This document shows positions 8,761 through 21,300 of a stretch of 64,000 nt of DNA, in pieces. The first letter of the stretch is position 1. The number at the start of each line of letters is the position of its first letter. The DNA lies in contig JACPIT010000005.1 in the NCBI GenBank assembly GCA_016187945.1, positions 1,240,001 to 1,304,000 of the forward strand. Direction: 5' to 3'. The notes under the pieces were generated by a model. It ran no database searches, was not told the DNA's origin, and saw only the letters and a list, made by a program, of their open reading frames with translations. The stretch is from Opitutia bacterium (GTDB lineage Bacteria > Verrucomicrobiota > Verrucomicrobiia > Opitutales > Opitutaceae). The translations under genes were made by a program, and so were the position numbers.

Positions 8761-9901
8761 GTTCGGGTGCGCCGGCCCTCCGGTCGCTAGCTATGGGAAG
8801 CCTGATCAGGACGGTGGTTCCACGACCGGGTGCGCCGGTGAAGGAAATTTCCCCGCCCAACAACGCCGCGCGCTCGCGCATGCCGAGCAGTCCGATCGAG
8901 CGCGTGTTGGCCACCTCCTCCGGCGTGATGCCGCGGCCATTGTCGGCGACTTCGAGACACAGCACCTCGCCGTCCTGCCAAAGATGCACGTCGACGCGCG
9001 TGGCCTGCGCATGCCGCAGCACATTGGTGAGCGTCTCCTGGAAAATGCGGAACAGCGCCGTTGTGATGTCGCCGTCCCAGCTCTCGCGCGCCACATCCGA
9101 GGCGAACGTGCAGCGCAGGCCCGTGCGGCGCTGGAACTCTCCCGCCTGCCATTCGAGCGCGGCGATGAGCCCGAAATCGTCGAGGATGCCCGGTCGCAAC
9201 TCCGTCACGATCTGCCGCACGGAATGCGCGAGCGCGTCGACGTGGTTGAGCATCTGCCGGGCCTTTTCCTGCAGGAGGCGGCGGTGCCTCGGCAGGCGCG
9301 CCGTCAGCCACGCGAGTTCGATTTTCAGGTTGGTCAGCATCTGGCCGAGTTCGTCGTGCACTTCGCGGGCGATGCGCGTGCGTTCCTCCTCGCGCACGAA
9401 TTGCAGATACGCCGTCAACGCGCGGAGCTGCTCGTGCGACTTCACGAGCTGGTCCTCGGCCAGGCGGCGTTCGCGTCGCATCGCCGCCTCGGCGAGCGCG
9501 CGTCGCACGGCCGCGCCGATGCGCACGAGGTGGTCCTTGCGCACGAAATCCGTCGCGCCGTTCCGCAGCGTCTCCACCGCGACCTCCTCGCCGACCTCGT
9601 CGCTGAGAAAAATAAAGGGCGCCTCCGGCCGCCGCTCGCGCACGAGCCGCAGCGCCACCGGGCCGTCGAGGTCCGGGTGCACGTAGTCGGCGAGCACGAT
9701 GTCGGGCGGCGCATCTTCGAGTGCGCGCTGGAGTTCGCCGGCGGATTGGATGCGGCGCACGCGCGCGGCGACGCCCGCCTGCTCGAGCTGGCGCTCGATC
9801 TCGCGCGTCAGGCCCGGGCTCTCGTCGACGACGAGCACGGCGAGTTCGGGCGCGGACGCACGGTTGGCGGGCGTCGTTTCCAGCGGGGTAGGCGGGAGCA
9901 T
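8669..9901 (-). CDS. Hybrid sensor: receiver domain plus NarX-type histidine kinase
   Basis: 410 residues from the ATG at 9901. Longer readings upstream are low-complexity Arg-rich and not credible. The N-terminal receiver domain (about 20-135) has phosphoacceptor Asp72 (DIVLADYVHPDLDGP) and Lys122. Next come a short helical linker, a HisKA_3 dimerisation domain with phospho-His182 (ARIAREVHDELGQ-like box, here RIAREVHDELGQML) and an HATPase domain (FRIFQETLTNVLRHA, VADNGRGI, GLLGMRERAALLGG). There is no membrane segment, so it is cytoplasmic and may receive phosphate from another kinase. The last 30 or so codons overlap the response regulator gene and look like a tail beyond the ATPase fold. 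Confidence 0.88.
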   Translation of the reverse strand: MLPPTPLETTPANRASAPELAVLVVDESPGLTREIERQLEQAGVAARVRRIQSAGELQRALEDAPPDIVLADYVHPDLDGPVALRLVRERRPEAPFIFLSDEVGEEVAVETLRNGATDFVRKDHLVRIGAAVRRALAEAAMRRERRLAEDQLVKSHEQLRALTAYLQFVREEERTRIAREVHDELGQMLTNLKIELAWLTARLPRHRRLLQEKARQMLNHVDALAHSVRQIVTELRPGILDDFGLIAALEWQAGEFQRRTGLRCTFASDVARESWDGDITTALFRIFQETLTNVLRHAQATRVDVHLWQDGEVLCLEVADNGRGITPEEVANTRSIGLLGMRERAALLGGEISFTGAPGRGTTVLIRLPIASDRRAGAPEHENSADRRSRDRAPRIETDPRGGIPERGVR

Positions 9902-10203
9902 GGCGGGCGCGGGCGCCGTCAACCGGCCGGCGCGCCTCGCGGAGGCGGCGCGTGCCGGAACAGGGTGGCGGCGAAAAAGTTCACGGACGGGATGTTTCCC
10001 GAGCGTAGTCGCGCGCCGCCCTTCGCGACAGGGGCGCGGCTCCCCCAAACGCGCCTCAGCGCGCACCCCAAAAATCCCACCCGCCGTCGGTCCGCCTCCG
10101 CGCCCTCCGGGGTCCGCCGCTCTCCCCCGTCGCCCCCGCCGAAAGAACGAATTCCGTAATACGGAGTTTGGCAGCGCGACGAAACGGGAGGGGCGGGCGA
10201 GGT
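9902..10203. other. Intergenic stretch, no gene recognised
   Basis: About 300 bp of GC-rich sequence between the histidine-kinase start and the glycosyltransferase stop. It probably holds the kinase-regulator promoter. I see no convincing -35/-10 pair, hairpin or small gene. Confidence 0.4.
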
Positions 10204-11382
10204 TTAGGGGACGCGGCTGGGCAGCGCCGCGCGGGCGACGCGCGCGGTGCGGCGGGCGGCGAGTTGGTAGACGCCGAGCGTGGCTTCCGCGGTGCGCGCC
10301 CAATCGAACGCGCACGCGTGCTTCAATCCGGCGTCGCGCAAATCGAGGCGCAGTTCCTCGTCGGTGGCGAAGCGCCGCAACTGCGCCGCGAAGTCCTCCT
10401 CGTCGTCCGGTTCGACGATCAGCGCGGCATCGCCGACGACCTCCGCGAGCGCACCGCGCGACGAACTCAGCACCGGACAACCGCACGCCATCGCCTCGAC
10501 CGGTGGCAGACCGAAACCTTCGTAAGCCGACGGGTAAACGAAACCGCCGGCCGCGCGATACCACGCGGGCAAATCCGCGTCGGCGACGAAGCCGAGCGTG
10601 TGGATCGCGTCGCACCACGGCGAGCGCCGCACCTCGGCGTGGATGTGCTCCGCGCCATGCCAGTCGCTGCCGCCGAGCACGAGCTGCCACGGCGAACCGC
10701 TGGCGGCTTTGAAGCGATTGAAGGCGCGGACGAGCTTCACGTGGTTTTTCGCCGGATGCTCGAGTCGCGCGACGTAGAGGAAAAACGGCGCGGTGACGCC
10801 GCGTCGCCGGGCGATCTCGCACCGGTCGCCCTCAGCGCGCGGATGGAAACGCTCGTGATCGAGCCCGTTCGGCACGACCGTGAGGCGTTGGCGCGGGACT
10901 CCGAAAAACGCCGCGACATCGCACGCGGTGTGCCGGCTGACGGCGACGATCTCATCCTGCCGCCACGCGAGACGGCGCGCGACGACGCGGCCGTAGAACA
11001 TGCGCACGCGATCGTATTTTCCCGCGACGCGGAACGGCGCGAGATCGTGGATCGTGGCGACGAGCGCGCACGGCTTCGGCCAGAGCATGCGTCGGTAACT
11101 CGGCACATGCAGCACGTCGAGGCCGAGCCGCCGCGCGATCACCGGCAGAGCGGTCTGATGCCAGGCGATGTCGCGCACCGCGGAACGGAATCGCTCCTCC
11201 ACCGGCACGAGCCGCACCGCGCCGCGCGCGAACTCGAAGTGCGGCAAATCCTCGCGCAGGACGAACAAAGTGATCTCGTGTCGCCGCGCGGCGGGCAGCA
11301 GCGCGCGCACGAGCGCGAGCACGTATTGGCCGACACCGGACCGGCCGCGCTGCATCACCGAAGTGGAGATTCCGATTTTCAT
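10204..11382 (-). CDS. GT4-family glycosyltransferase
   Basis: 392 residues. I took the ATG at 11382 (MKIGISTSVMQRGRSGVGQY), which gives the Gly-rich donor loop typical of GT4 enzymes. Two Rossmann (GT-B) halves are visible. The N-terminal half contains LDVLHVPSYRRM and ATIHDLAPF. The C-terminal half contains FFLYVARLEHPAKNH, then the donor-binding signature SAYEGFGLPPVEAMACGCPVL with the E-x7-E pair. The likely role is adding a sugar from an activated donor to a lipid-linked oligosaccharide for the adjacent export system. The sugar cannot be deduced. Confidence 0.9.
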   Translation of the reverse strand: MKIGISTSVMQRGRSGVGQYVLALVRALLPAARRHEITLFVLREDLPHFEFARGAVRLVPVEERFRSAVRDIAWHQTALPVIARRLGLDVLHVPSYRRMLWPKPCALVATIHDLAPFRVAGKYDRVRMFYGRVVARRLAWRQDEIVAVSRHTACDVAAFFGVPRQRLTVVPNGLDHERFHPRAEGDRCEIARRRGVTAPFFLYVARLEHPAKNHVKLVRAFNRFKAASGSPWQLVLGGSDWHGAEHIHAEVRRSPWCDAIHTLGFVADADLPAWYRAAGGFVYPSAYEGFGLPPVEAMACGCPVLSSSRGALAEVVGDAALIVEPDDEEDFAAQLRRFATDEELRLDLRDAGLKHACAFDWARTAEATLGVYQLAARRTARVARAALPSRVP

Positions 11383-11394
11383 CCTGGAACGTGC

Positions 11395-11542
11395 GGTTGA
11401 ACCACTGATTTTCACCGATGAGCACTCATCGAAGCAGACTTGGATCGCCGCGATCGCCCACCTCGCAGGTGAGCTACCTCACGCCGCGCTTCTCGGCCTT
11501 CTCATTCGTCAGTGTGCATGAGTGTTCATCAGTGGTTAACCT
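11395..11542. repeat. Inverted repeat with 'accactgat ... atcagtggt' ends
   Basis: The arms near 11395-11409 and 11519-11542 are inverted copies (accactgat against atcagtggt, each next to a gcactcat/atgagtgt segment). They enclose about 110 bp without a gene. The rest of the 11383-11651 gap is GC-rich and contains no gene I recognise. Confidence 0.55.
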
Positions 11543-11651
11543 TCTGCGGAATTTAGGTTCATGGGGTGGGGCCGGTCCTCGGCGGGTCGAAAGGAGGGCC
11601 GGCGTCGCGCCTGCGATGGGCGTCGAAGCCGGCGGGACGCCGGCCGCGACT

Positions 11652-13187
11652 TCACGCGGAGGTTAGCAGATCGTCCGCGACGCCGGCGTGGCGCAGGACG
11701 TTTTGCACGTCGGCATGGGCGCGGATGAAAAGCGCGCGATAACCGAATTGGTCGCGCGCGGCTTCCTTGAGCCGTCGCATGAGGCCGGCGGCGGTGCTGT
11801 CGATGAAGCGCACCTCGGCGAGATCGATCACGACCGCCGGGCGCCGCACGCCGAGCGCGAAGAGGTGTTGCAGCGTCAGCCGCCACACGGCGCGACTGTT
11901 GCCGGCGTGGATGTCGCCGTGCCAGCGGAGCAGGCCCGCCTCCACGTCGCACGAAACCGGCGGCTCATCCTGCATGCCGGCGATCGCCTGTTCGGCCTCG
12001 ACCGTCGAGCGGGCGATGACGAACGCGCCGAGCAACCGCGCCGTCGCGAGCGCTCCGCGGAGCGCTCGCGACGGCTGGAACAGCACCAGTCGCTCGTCGT
12101 GCGAGCGCAGTTGTCGGCGCCACTCGAGCAGAAAGGCGAGGCCGGTGCTGTCGACTGCGCGCACCTCCGAAACGTCGAGCACGCAACTCGCATCGCGCGG
12201 CACGCTATGTCGCCAGAACCGCGCGTGACGATCGAGCGCTGCGCGCGTGAGTGCGCCGCCGGCGAGAACTTCGAGCGCATCGCGGGTGAAACTGAGCGAG
12301 GGGGGCGCGACCTCGCCGGGTGCATGCGCCGCCGCCGCATGGAGCGCGCGCACCTGCCGCGCGACCGCAGGGAAGAACTCGCGGAGATTCGTGCGGTAAC
12401 GGCGGTGCAGCCGCGTGGGTTCCTGGAGCAGCCGGTGGAGCCACTCGAGGCCGTGGCCGCGCATCCACTCCGGTGCGCGGCGCACGCGACCTGCGAGAAA
12501 ATCGAGCGTGCCGCCGACGCCGATCACGACCGGCACGCCGAGACTGCGCAGGTGCATCGCGATCCATTTTTCCTGTTTCGGACAGCCGAAGGCGACGAGC
12601 AGCACGTCGGGTCGCGTCGGGCGCACCTCGCGGATGATTTCGTCGTGGTTCATTTCCAGCAGCGGACCGAACGCCGGGCAAAACGTCCCGACGACGCGCA
12701 CCTCGGGCCAGCGGACGCCGATTTGCAGCGCCGCCTCGGCGGCGATGCCCGGCCCTGCTCCGAGGAGAAAGACGCGCAACCCGCGGCCGAGCGGCGAGGA
12801 GAATAGCGCAGGCACGAGGTCGGCGCCCGCGACGCGCGCCGGCAGCGCGTTGCCGAGCCAACGCGAGGCCCAGCGCACGGGCGCGCCGTCGCAGAGCACA
12901 AGATCGGCGTCGAGCAGGATGCGACGCAGTTCCACGTCGCGATGCGCCTGGATGAGGAAGTCGACGTTGGCCGTCACGATCTGGTGCGCGCGGCGCGAGC
13001 GGATCATCTCGCGGATAGCGCCGATCGCTTCGCCCGTATCGAGCGGCGTGAACGGCACGCCGAGCACGACGACGGGCCAGCGCGCCGCGGCCAGGGTTGG
13101 CGGGGGTTTCCCGGCGCGCGAGCGGATCGGCGCGAACGGCGGCGCGAAATCGCGGAGCTGCGGAACGCTCGGGGTAATGGGATTCAT
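11652..13187 (-). CDS. WecG/TagA/CpsF-type glycosyltransferase fused to two STAS domains
   Basis: 511 residues. Residues about 35-275 form a GT26 glycosyltransferase: TANVDFLIQAH, LCDGAPVRWASRWLG, then VAFGCPKQEKWI and GVGGTLDFLAGRVRRAPEWM, all diagnostic of this family. It transfers the second sugar (ManNAc-type in known members) to an undecaprenyl-linked precursor at the inner membrane. Two STAS domains follow. The first is centred on LDVSEVRAVDSTGLAFLLE with candidate phospho-site Ser347, and the second on IDLAEVRFIDSTAAGLM with Ser464. STAS domains normally serve anti-sigma antagonists or phospho-switches. Here they could couple glycosyl transfer to a partner-switching signal. GT26 enzymes are usually about half this length, so the C-terminal half is a real addition. 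Confidence 0.9.
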   Translation of the reverse strand: MNPITPSVPQLRDFAPPFAPIRSRAGKPPPTLAAARWPVVVLGVPFTPLDTGEAIGAIREMIRSRRAHQIVTANVDFLIQAHRDVELRRILLDADLVLCDGAPVRWASRWLGNALPARVAGADLVPALFSSPLGRGLRVFLLGAGPGIAAEAALQIGVRWPEVRVVGTFCPAFGPLLEMNHDEIIREVRPTRPDVLLVAFGCPKQEKWIAMHLRSLGVPVVIGVGGTLDFLAGRVRRAPEWMRGHGLEWLHRLLQEPTRLHRRYRTNLREFFPAVARQVRALHAAAAHAPGEVAPPSLSFTRDALEVLAGGALTRAALDRHARFWRHSVPRDASCVLDVSEVRAVDSTGLAFLLEWRRQLRSHDERLVLFQPSRALRGALATARLLGAFVIARSTVEAEQAIAGMQDEPPVSCDVEAGLLRWHGDIHAGNSRAVWRLTLQHLFALGVRRPAVVIDLAEVRFIDSTAAGLMRRLKEAARDQFGYRALFIRAHADVQNVLRHAGVADDLLTSA

Positions 13188-13542
13188 AGGCGCTCATTGA
13201 AACCGCAATCGCGCGGCCGCGACATGGGGCGAAGCCCGTCGGCGCGCGGCGTCGCGGGCGCGCGGCGCCGCGTCCGCATGGGGTGCGCGCGCCGGCGCGT
13301 CTGCCGTCGTTCCGAGGGTGGTTTTGCGGGAAATCAAAAAGCGCCTTCCCCGACCGTTTGTCCCGGAGGGCGCTCGTCGTCGCCCTGCTGACATGGGGTG
13401 CGCAACCCGTTCGACGCGGCGCGCGACCGCAGCGACGTGAGGAGCACGTGGGGTGCGCGGGAGGCTTTCAGGTTTCGCACCCACTGAGCCTTGCGGCGGG
13501 CTTGGGCTAAAACGTGGGTCTACCACTCAACCCCTCCGCGCC
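13188..13542. other. Divergent intergenic region upstream of the PKS/NRPS operon
   Basis: About 355 bp between the minus-strand GT26 gene and the plus-strand biosynthetic operon, so it should hold both promoters. It contains several short 'catggggtgcgc' repeats (around 13222, 13276, 13392 and 13448) and a 13-bp gggtgcgcaaccc palindrome near 13395. No standard sigma-70 boxes stand out. Confidence 0.5.
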
Positions 13543-15380
<1,838 letters not shown>

Positions 15381-15384
<4 letters not shown>

Positions 15385-18300
15385 GCGCCGCCCCGTCTTC
15401 CACGCCCGAACCCATCGCGGTGATCGGCCTCGCCGGCCGCTGGCCTGGCGCGCGCAACATCGCGCAGTTTTGGGCAAACCTCCGCAACGGCGTCGAGTCG
15501 ATCGCCACACTCACCGACGACCAGCTCGACGCGGCGGGCGTCGATCCGGCGCTGCGCGCGAATCCGGCTTACGTGAAACGCCGGCCGTTGCTCGACGACG
15601 TGGCGATGTTCGACGCCGCGTTCTTCGGCTACACGCCGGCCGAAGCCGCGCGCATGGACCCGCAGCAGCGGCTGTTTCTCGAGACAGCCTGGGAAGCGCT
15701 CGAACACGCCGGCTACGATGCGGAGCGACATCGGGGCGCGATCGGCGTCTTCGCCGGTTCGCACCAGAACGCGTATTTGCTCGGCAATCTCGCGAGCGGC
15801 CCGGAATTCATCGAGGAATTCCTCGGCACGCGCGCCGGCGACGGGCTCGTGACTCTGCTCGGCAACGACAAGGATTTCCTCACCTCGCGCGTCGCCTACA
15901 AGTTAAACCTCCGCGGTCCCGCGATCACGGTGCAGTCCGGATGTTCGACGTCGCTCGTCGCCGTCGTGATGGCGTGCGACAGCCTGCGCTCCGGGCAAAC
16001 CGATGTCGCGCTTGCGGGCGGGGTCGCGGTGCTGTTGCCGGAGCACAAGGGCTACCTCGGACAGGAGGGCGGCATGCAGTCGCCGGACGGACATTGCCGC
16101 GCGTTCGACGCCGCGGCGGGCGGCACGATCTTCGGCAGCGGTGTGGGTTGCGTCGTGCTGAAGCGCCTGAAAGACGCGCTCGCCGACGGCGACACGGTCC
16201 ACGCCGTCGTGAAGGGCGCCGCGTTGAACAACGACGGGGCGCGCAAGGTCAGCTACACCGCGCCTGCGGTCGACGGACAAGTCGCGGTGATCCGCGCCGC
16301 GCAGGAGCAGGCCGGCGTCTCGCCCGACACGATCGGCTACGTCGAGGCGCACGGCACCGGCACGCCGCTCGGCGACCCGATCGAAGTCGCCGCGCTCACG
16401 CAGGTGTTTCGCGCGGACACGACGCGGAAACATTTCTGCGCGCTCGGCTCCGTGAAGACGAACGTCGGCCATCTCGACGCCGCCGCCGGGATCACCGGTT
16501 TCATCAAGGCCGTGCTCGTGCTGCGCGAGAAACAGATACCGGCCTCCCTCCACTTCACCGCGCCGAATCCCCGCGTCGATCTCGCGGCGAGTCCATTCAC
16601 CGTGCCGACGACGCTCACGCCGTGGCCGACGGGCGCGACACCGCGGCGCGCAGGCGTGAGCGCGTTCGGCGTCGGCGGGACCAACGCGCACGTCGTGCTC
16701 GAGGAAGCGCTGCCGCGCGAGAGCGCCGCACCGGGCCGGGCGCAGCATCTCTTCCTGCTTTCGGCGCGCACACCGGCCGCGCTCGACGCGGCAGCGGCGC
16801 GCCTGGCGATGCATTTGCGCGGCGCGAACGAGGCCGAGTTGCCCGACGCCGCCTACACGCTGCAGGTCGGCCGCCGCGAGTTTCCGCACCGTCGGATGCT
16901 GGTGTGCGCCGACACCGCGCAAGCCGCGATGTGGCTCGAGCAGAACGACGCCCGCCACACGATCACGCAACGTTGCGAGCTGCGCGATCCGCCGGTCGTC
17001 TTCCTGTTCCCCGGCCAAGGCGCGCAATATGCCGGCATGGGCGCGCAACTCTACGAGCAGGAGCCCGTGTTTCGCGAGGCGGTCGCGGTATGCGCGGGTC
17101 TGTTGCAGGAGCATCTCGGGCTCGACGTCACGCGACTGCTTTCCCCGACACCGGCAGAAACCGCCGCCGCGGAGGAGAAGCTGACGCAAACGCGTTTCGC
17201 GCAACCGGCACTGTTTACGATGGAGTATGCGCTGGCGCGGCTCTGGCTTTCGTGGGGCGTGCAACCCGCCGCGATGATCGGCCACAGCCTCGGCGAATAC
17301 GTCGCCGCGACGCTCGCGGGGATTTTTCCGCTCGGCCGCGCGCTCGAACTCGTCGCCGAACGCGCCCGCCTCATCGAAGGCACGCCGGCCGGCGGCATGA
17401 TGGCGGTGCGCTTGCCCGAACCGGAGCTCGCGCCGTTGCTCGGCAAGCGTCTCGATCTCGCCGCGGTGAACTCGCCGTCGCTTTGCGTCGTGAGCGGTGC
17501 GCCCGACGATCTCGCCGTGCTCGAAGCGGCCTTGAAGGAACGCGGCACCGCGACGATCCGCCTCGCCGCGACGCGCGCGTTTCATTCCGCGGCGATGGAC
17601 GACGTCACCTCGCCGCTCGCACGGCGGCTCCGCAAGCGCCCGCTGCAAACGCCCACGATCCCGCTCGTTTCCGGCATCACCGGCCGCTGGCTCAGCGCCG
17701 CCGAAGCGACCGATCCCGATTATTGGGCGCAACACGCGCGACGCACCGTGCGCTTCGCCGACGCGGTCGCGCAACTCTGGGACGAGCCGCGCGTGCTGCT
17801 CGAAGTCGGTCCGGGCTCCGCGCTGACGACGCTCGCGCGCCAGCATCCCGGCCGCACCGAGGAGCACGCGATCGTGGCCTCGCTGCCGACGGCGCGCGCG
17901 GGCGAACAGGCGACGGTCCTCGGCGCGCTCGGCCGTCTCTGGCTCGCGGGCGTGCGGCCCGATTGGGACAGGTTCCACGCCGCCGCGCCGCGCCGCCGCG
18001 TGCCGCTGCCGACGTATCCGTTCGAGCGCAAGCGCCACTGGATCGAGCCGCAGCGCGCGGGCTTTGCCGCCCGCGGCACGAACACGCGTGCGAGTGCGTC
18101 TCCCGCGGCGATCGATGCGCCGTCCGCCGCGTCCGACGTGGCGGCGTCGCGCGAACCGGCTGCGAGCTCCGCGGACACTCCGCCGCGCCGCGAACGGCTG
18201 CTCGCGCAACTCGCCGCGCTCTTCGGCGAGCTTTCCGGTCTCGAATTGGTCGCTGCGGACCGCACGCGCTCTTTTGTCGAGCTCGGACTCGATTCGCTGT

Positions 18301-21300
18301 TCCTTACGCAGGCGCGCCAGGCGCTGCAGGCGAAGTTCGGCGTGAAGCTCACGTTTCGTCAGCTTCAGGAAGAGGCCGGCTCGCTCGCGGCGCTGGCGGA
18401 TTTCATCGATCGCGCCTGCCCGCCGGAGGTGGACGCGCCGGCGGTTCCGAATCGCGCCGGCTCCCCGCCTGCATCGGACGCCGGTGCAGGCAGGGCGCCT
18501 GAGCTGCTTTCCGCACCGGTCGCTCAGGAACGGCGACACGAGATCGCCGCTACGGCTCCGACGCCGCTGGCGGAAGAAGGCGTCGTCTTCGGCGAGCGCC
18601 AGCGCGCGCACCTGGCAGACCTGACCGAGCGGTTGACGGCGCGCACGCGGCACTCGAAGGAATTTGCACAAGGCTGGCGGCGGCTGCTGGTGGAGCCGCG
18701 CGGCGTGGCGAATTTCCGACGCGCGTGGAAGGAGATGGTTTACCAGATCGTCTTCGAGCGCTCTGCGGGCGCGCGGCTGTGGGATGTCGACGGCAACGAA
18801 TACCTCGACATCACGATGGGCTGGGGGACGAACCTGCTCGGCCACTCGCCGGCGGGCGCGGACGAAGCGATCGCCGCCCAACTCGCGCGCGGCATCGCGC
18901 TCGGACCGCAATCGACGCTCGCCGCCGAAGTCGCAGCGCTCGTTCGCGAGCTGACCGGAATGGATCGCGTGTTCTTCAGTCTCACGGGCTCGGACGCGAT
19001 GGCGGTGGCGCTGCGCGTCGCGCGCACGGTGACCGGGCGGTCGCGCGTGGTGTTTTTCCAAGGCGCTTATCACGGCGCGTTCGACGAAGCGCTGTTGCGC
19101 GGCGGTGCGGATGGTCGCGCGCGACCGTGGGCGCCGGGCATTCCCGGCAGCGTCGGCGACAACGCTCTCGTGCTCGACCCGCTCGCGCCGGCGTCGCTCG
19201 AGACGATTCGCCAGTGCGGCGCGGAGATCGCGGCGGTCGTCGTCGAACCGATCCTGGGACGGCATCTCGCCAAGGATTTGGGGCCGCTGCTGCGCGAACT
19301 GCGCGAGATCACCGCGCAAACCGGCAGCTTGCTCGTGTTCGACGAAGTGGTGACGGGCTTCCGCGTTCATCCCGGCGGCGCGCAGGCGCTGCTGGGCGTG
19401 CAGGCGGACCTGGTCGCTTACGGAAAAATCATCGGCGGCGGACTGCCGCTCGGTGCGCTCACTGGTCGCGGCAATCTGCTCGACGCGCTCGATGGCGGCG
19501 AGTGGCGCTTCGGCGACGATTCCGCGCCGGAAGCGAGCGTGACTTACCACGCGGGCTCGGCGCTGCGGCATCCGCTCGCGCTCGCGGCGGCGCGGGCGAC
19601 CTTGCTGCGGCTGCGCGAAGCGGGGCCGGGCTTGCAGGAGGAACTCGGGCGCCGCACGGCCGCGCTGGCGGACAATTTGAACGAATTTCTGCGCGCCTGC
19701 GGCGCCGGCTTCACGGTGGCGCAGCGCAGCTCGATTTTCCGTTTCGAGTTTTCGCCGGAGCACCGAGCGGCGCCGTTGCTGGCGTTCCACCTGCTCGCGC
19801 GCGGCATCTATCTGCGCGAGCCGACGCAGCTCAACTTCCTCTCGACCGCGCACACGCCGGCGGACGTCGCGGCGGTCGCGGCGGCGGTGCAGGACAGCGT
19901 GCGCGAGCTGCAAGAGGCGGGCTTTTTCCCGGGCGACGCGGCGCGCGCGGCGGCATTGCAGTCGCGCGGGAGTGTTTTCGCGCCGATGCCGGCGGCGATC
20001 GTCGCGGAGCCGGAGCCGCTCGCGTTTCCGCTCACGAGTGCGCAGCGGGAAATCTGGGTCGCCTGCCAGTTTGGCCCCGAGGCGTCGTGCGCCTTCAACG
20101 AGGCGGTCGCGCTCACGCTGCGCGGCGTGCTGGGCGCCGAGGCGCTGATCGGCGCGCTGAGCGATCTCGTCGCGCGGCACGAGGCGCTGCGCACGACCTT
20201 CGATGCCGACGGCGCGTTGCAACGCGTGCATCCGCCGCGTCCGCTGGCGGTGCCGCGCACGGATTGGTCGCACCTCGGCGAAGAGGAGCGCGCCGCGCAC
20301 CTGGCCGCGCTGACGGCGCAGGACATGGAGGAGCCGTTCGATCTCGAACGCGGACCGCTCGTGCGCGCGCGGCTGCTGAAGCTCGGGGAGCAACGGCACC
20401 TGCTGATGTTCACGGCGCACCACCTGGTTTGCGACGGCGAGACGACGGCGATCCTCGTCGCCGAGCTCGGCCGGCTCTACTCCGCGCGCGTGCAGGGTGG
20501 TATCGCGCGGCTCGATCCGCCGGTGCCGTTCCGCGAACTGGCGGCGTTGCAGGCCAGGCAGCTCGCGGACGATCGCGACGGCGAGCGTTTCTGGCTGGCG
20601 CAATTCGCGGAGCCGCCGCCGCCGTTGAACCTGCCGCTCAGCCGCTCGCGCACCGCGCACGGCCTGCATCACGGCGCGGTGGCGCGCGAGGTGATCGACG
20701 ACAATCTGCGCCGCGCGCTCAAACGCCTCAGCGCGCGCCACGGCGGCACGCTCTTCACCCTGCTGCTCGCGGCATATCAGGCCTGGCTGCTTCGTCTGAG
20801 CGGGCAGGACGAGATCGTCGTCGGCGTGTGCAGCTCGGCGCGCGGCCGCACGGGGCGCGCGGGCGTTGCCGGCCACGCGGTCAACACGCTGCCGTTGCGC
20901 GTGCGCGCGGCGGACAATCCGGCGTTCTCCGCGCTGTTCGCACAGGTGAACCGGCTCGTGCTCGAGGCGCGCGATCACGCGGAGTATACCTACGGCTGGC
21001 TGGTCGAGCGGCTGCAACCGGAGCGCGAGCCGGGTCGCTCGCCGCTGCTCGGCGCGCTGTTCAACCTCGAGCGCGCGAGCGGCGCGGGCGTGGAGTTCCA
21101 CGGACTCGAGCTCACGGCGGACCCGACGGCGCACACGTTCATGACCTTCGATCTGTTCCTGAACGCGCGCGAGACGGCCGAGAGCATCGTGCTCGATCTC
21201 GAGTATCGCGCGGATCTCTTCGACCCCGAGGTGATGGCGCAATGGTTCCGCCATTTCCTCACGCTGCTCGATGGCATCGCGAGCGCGCCGGACGCGCGCC

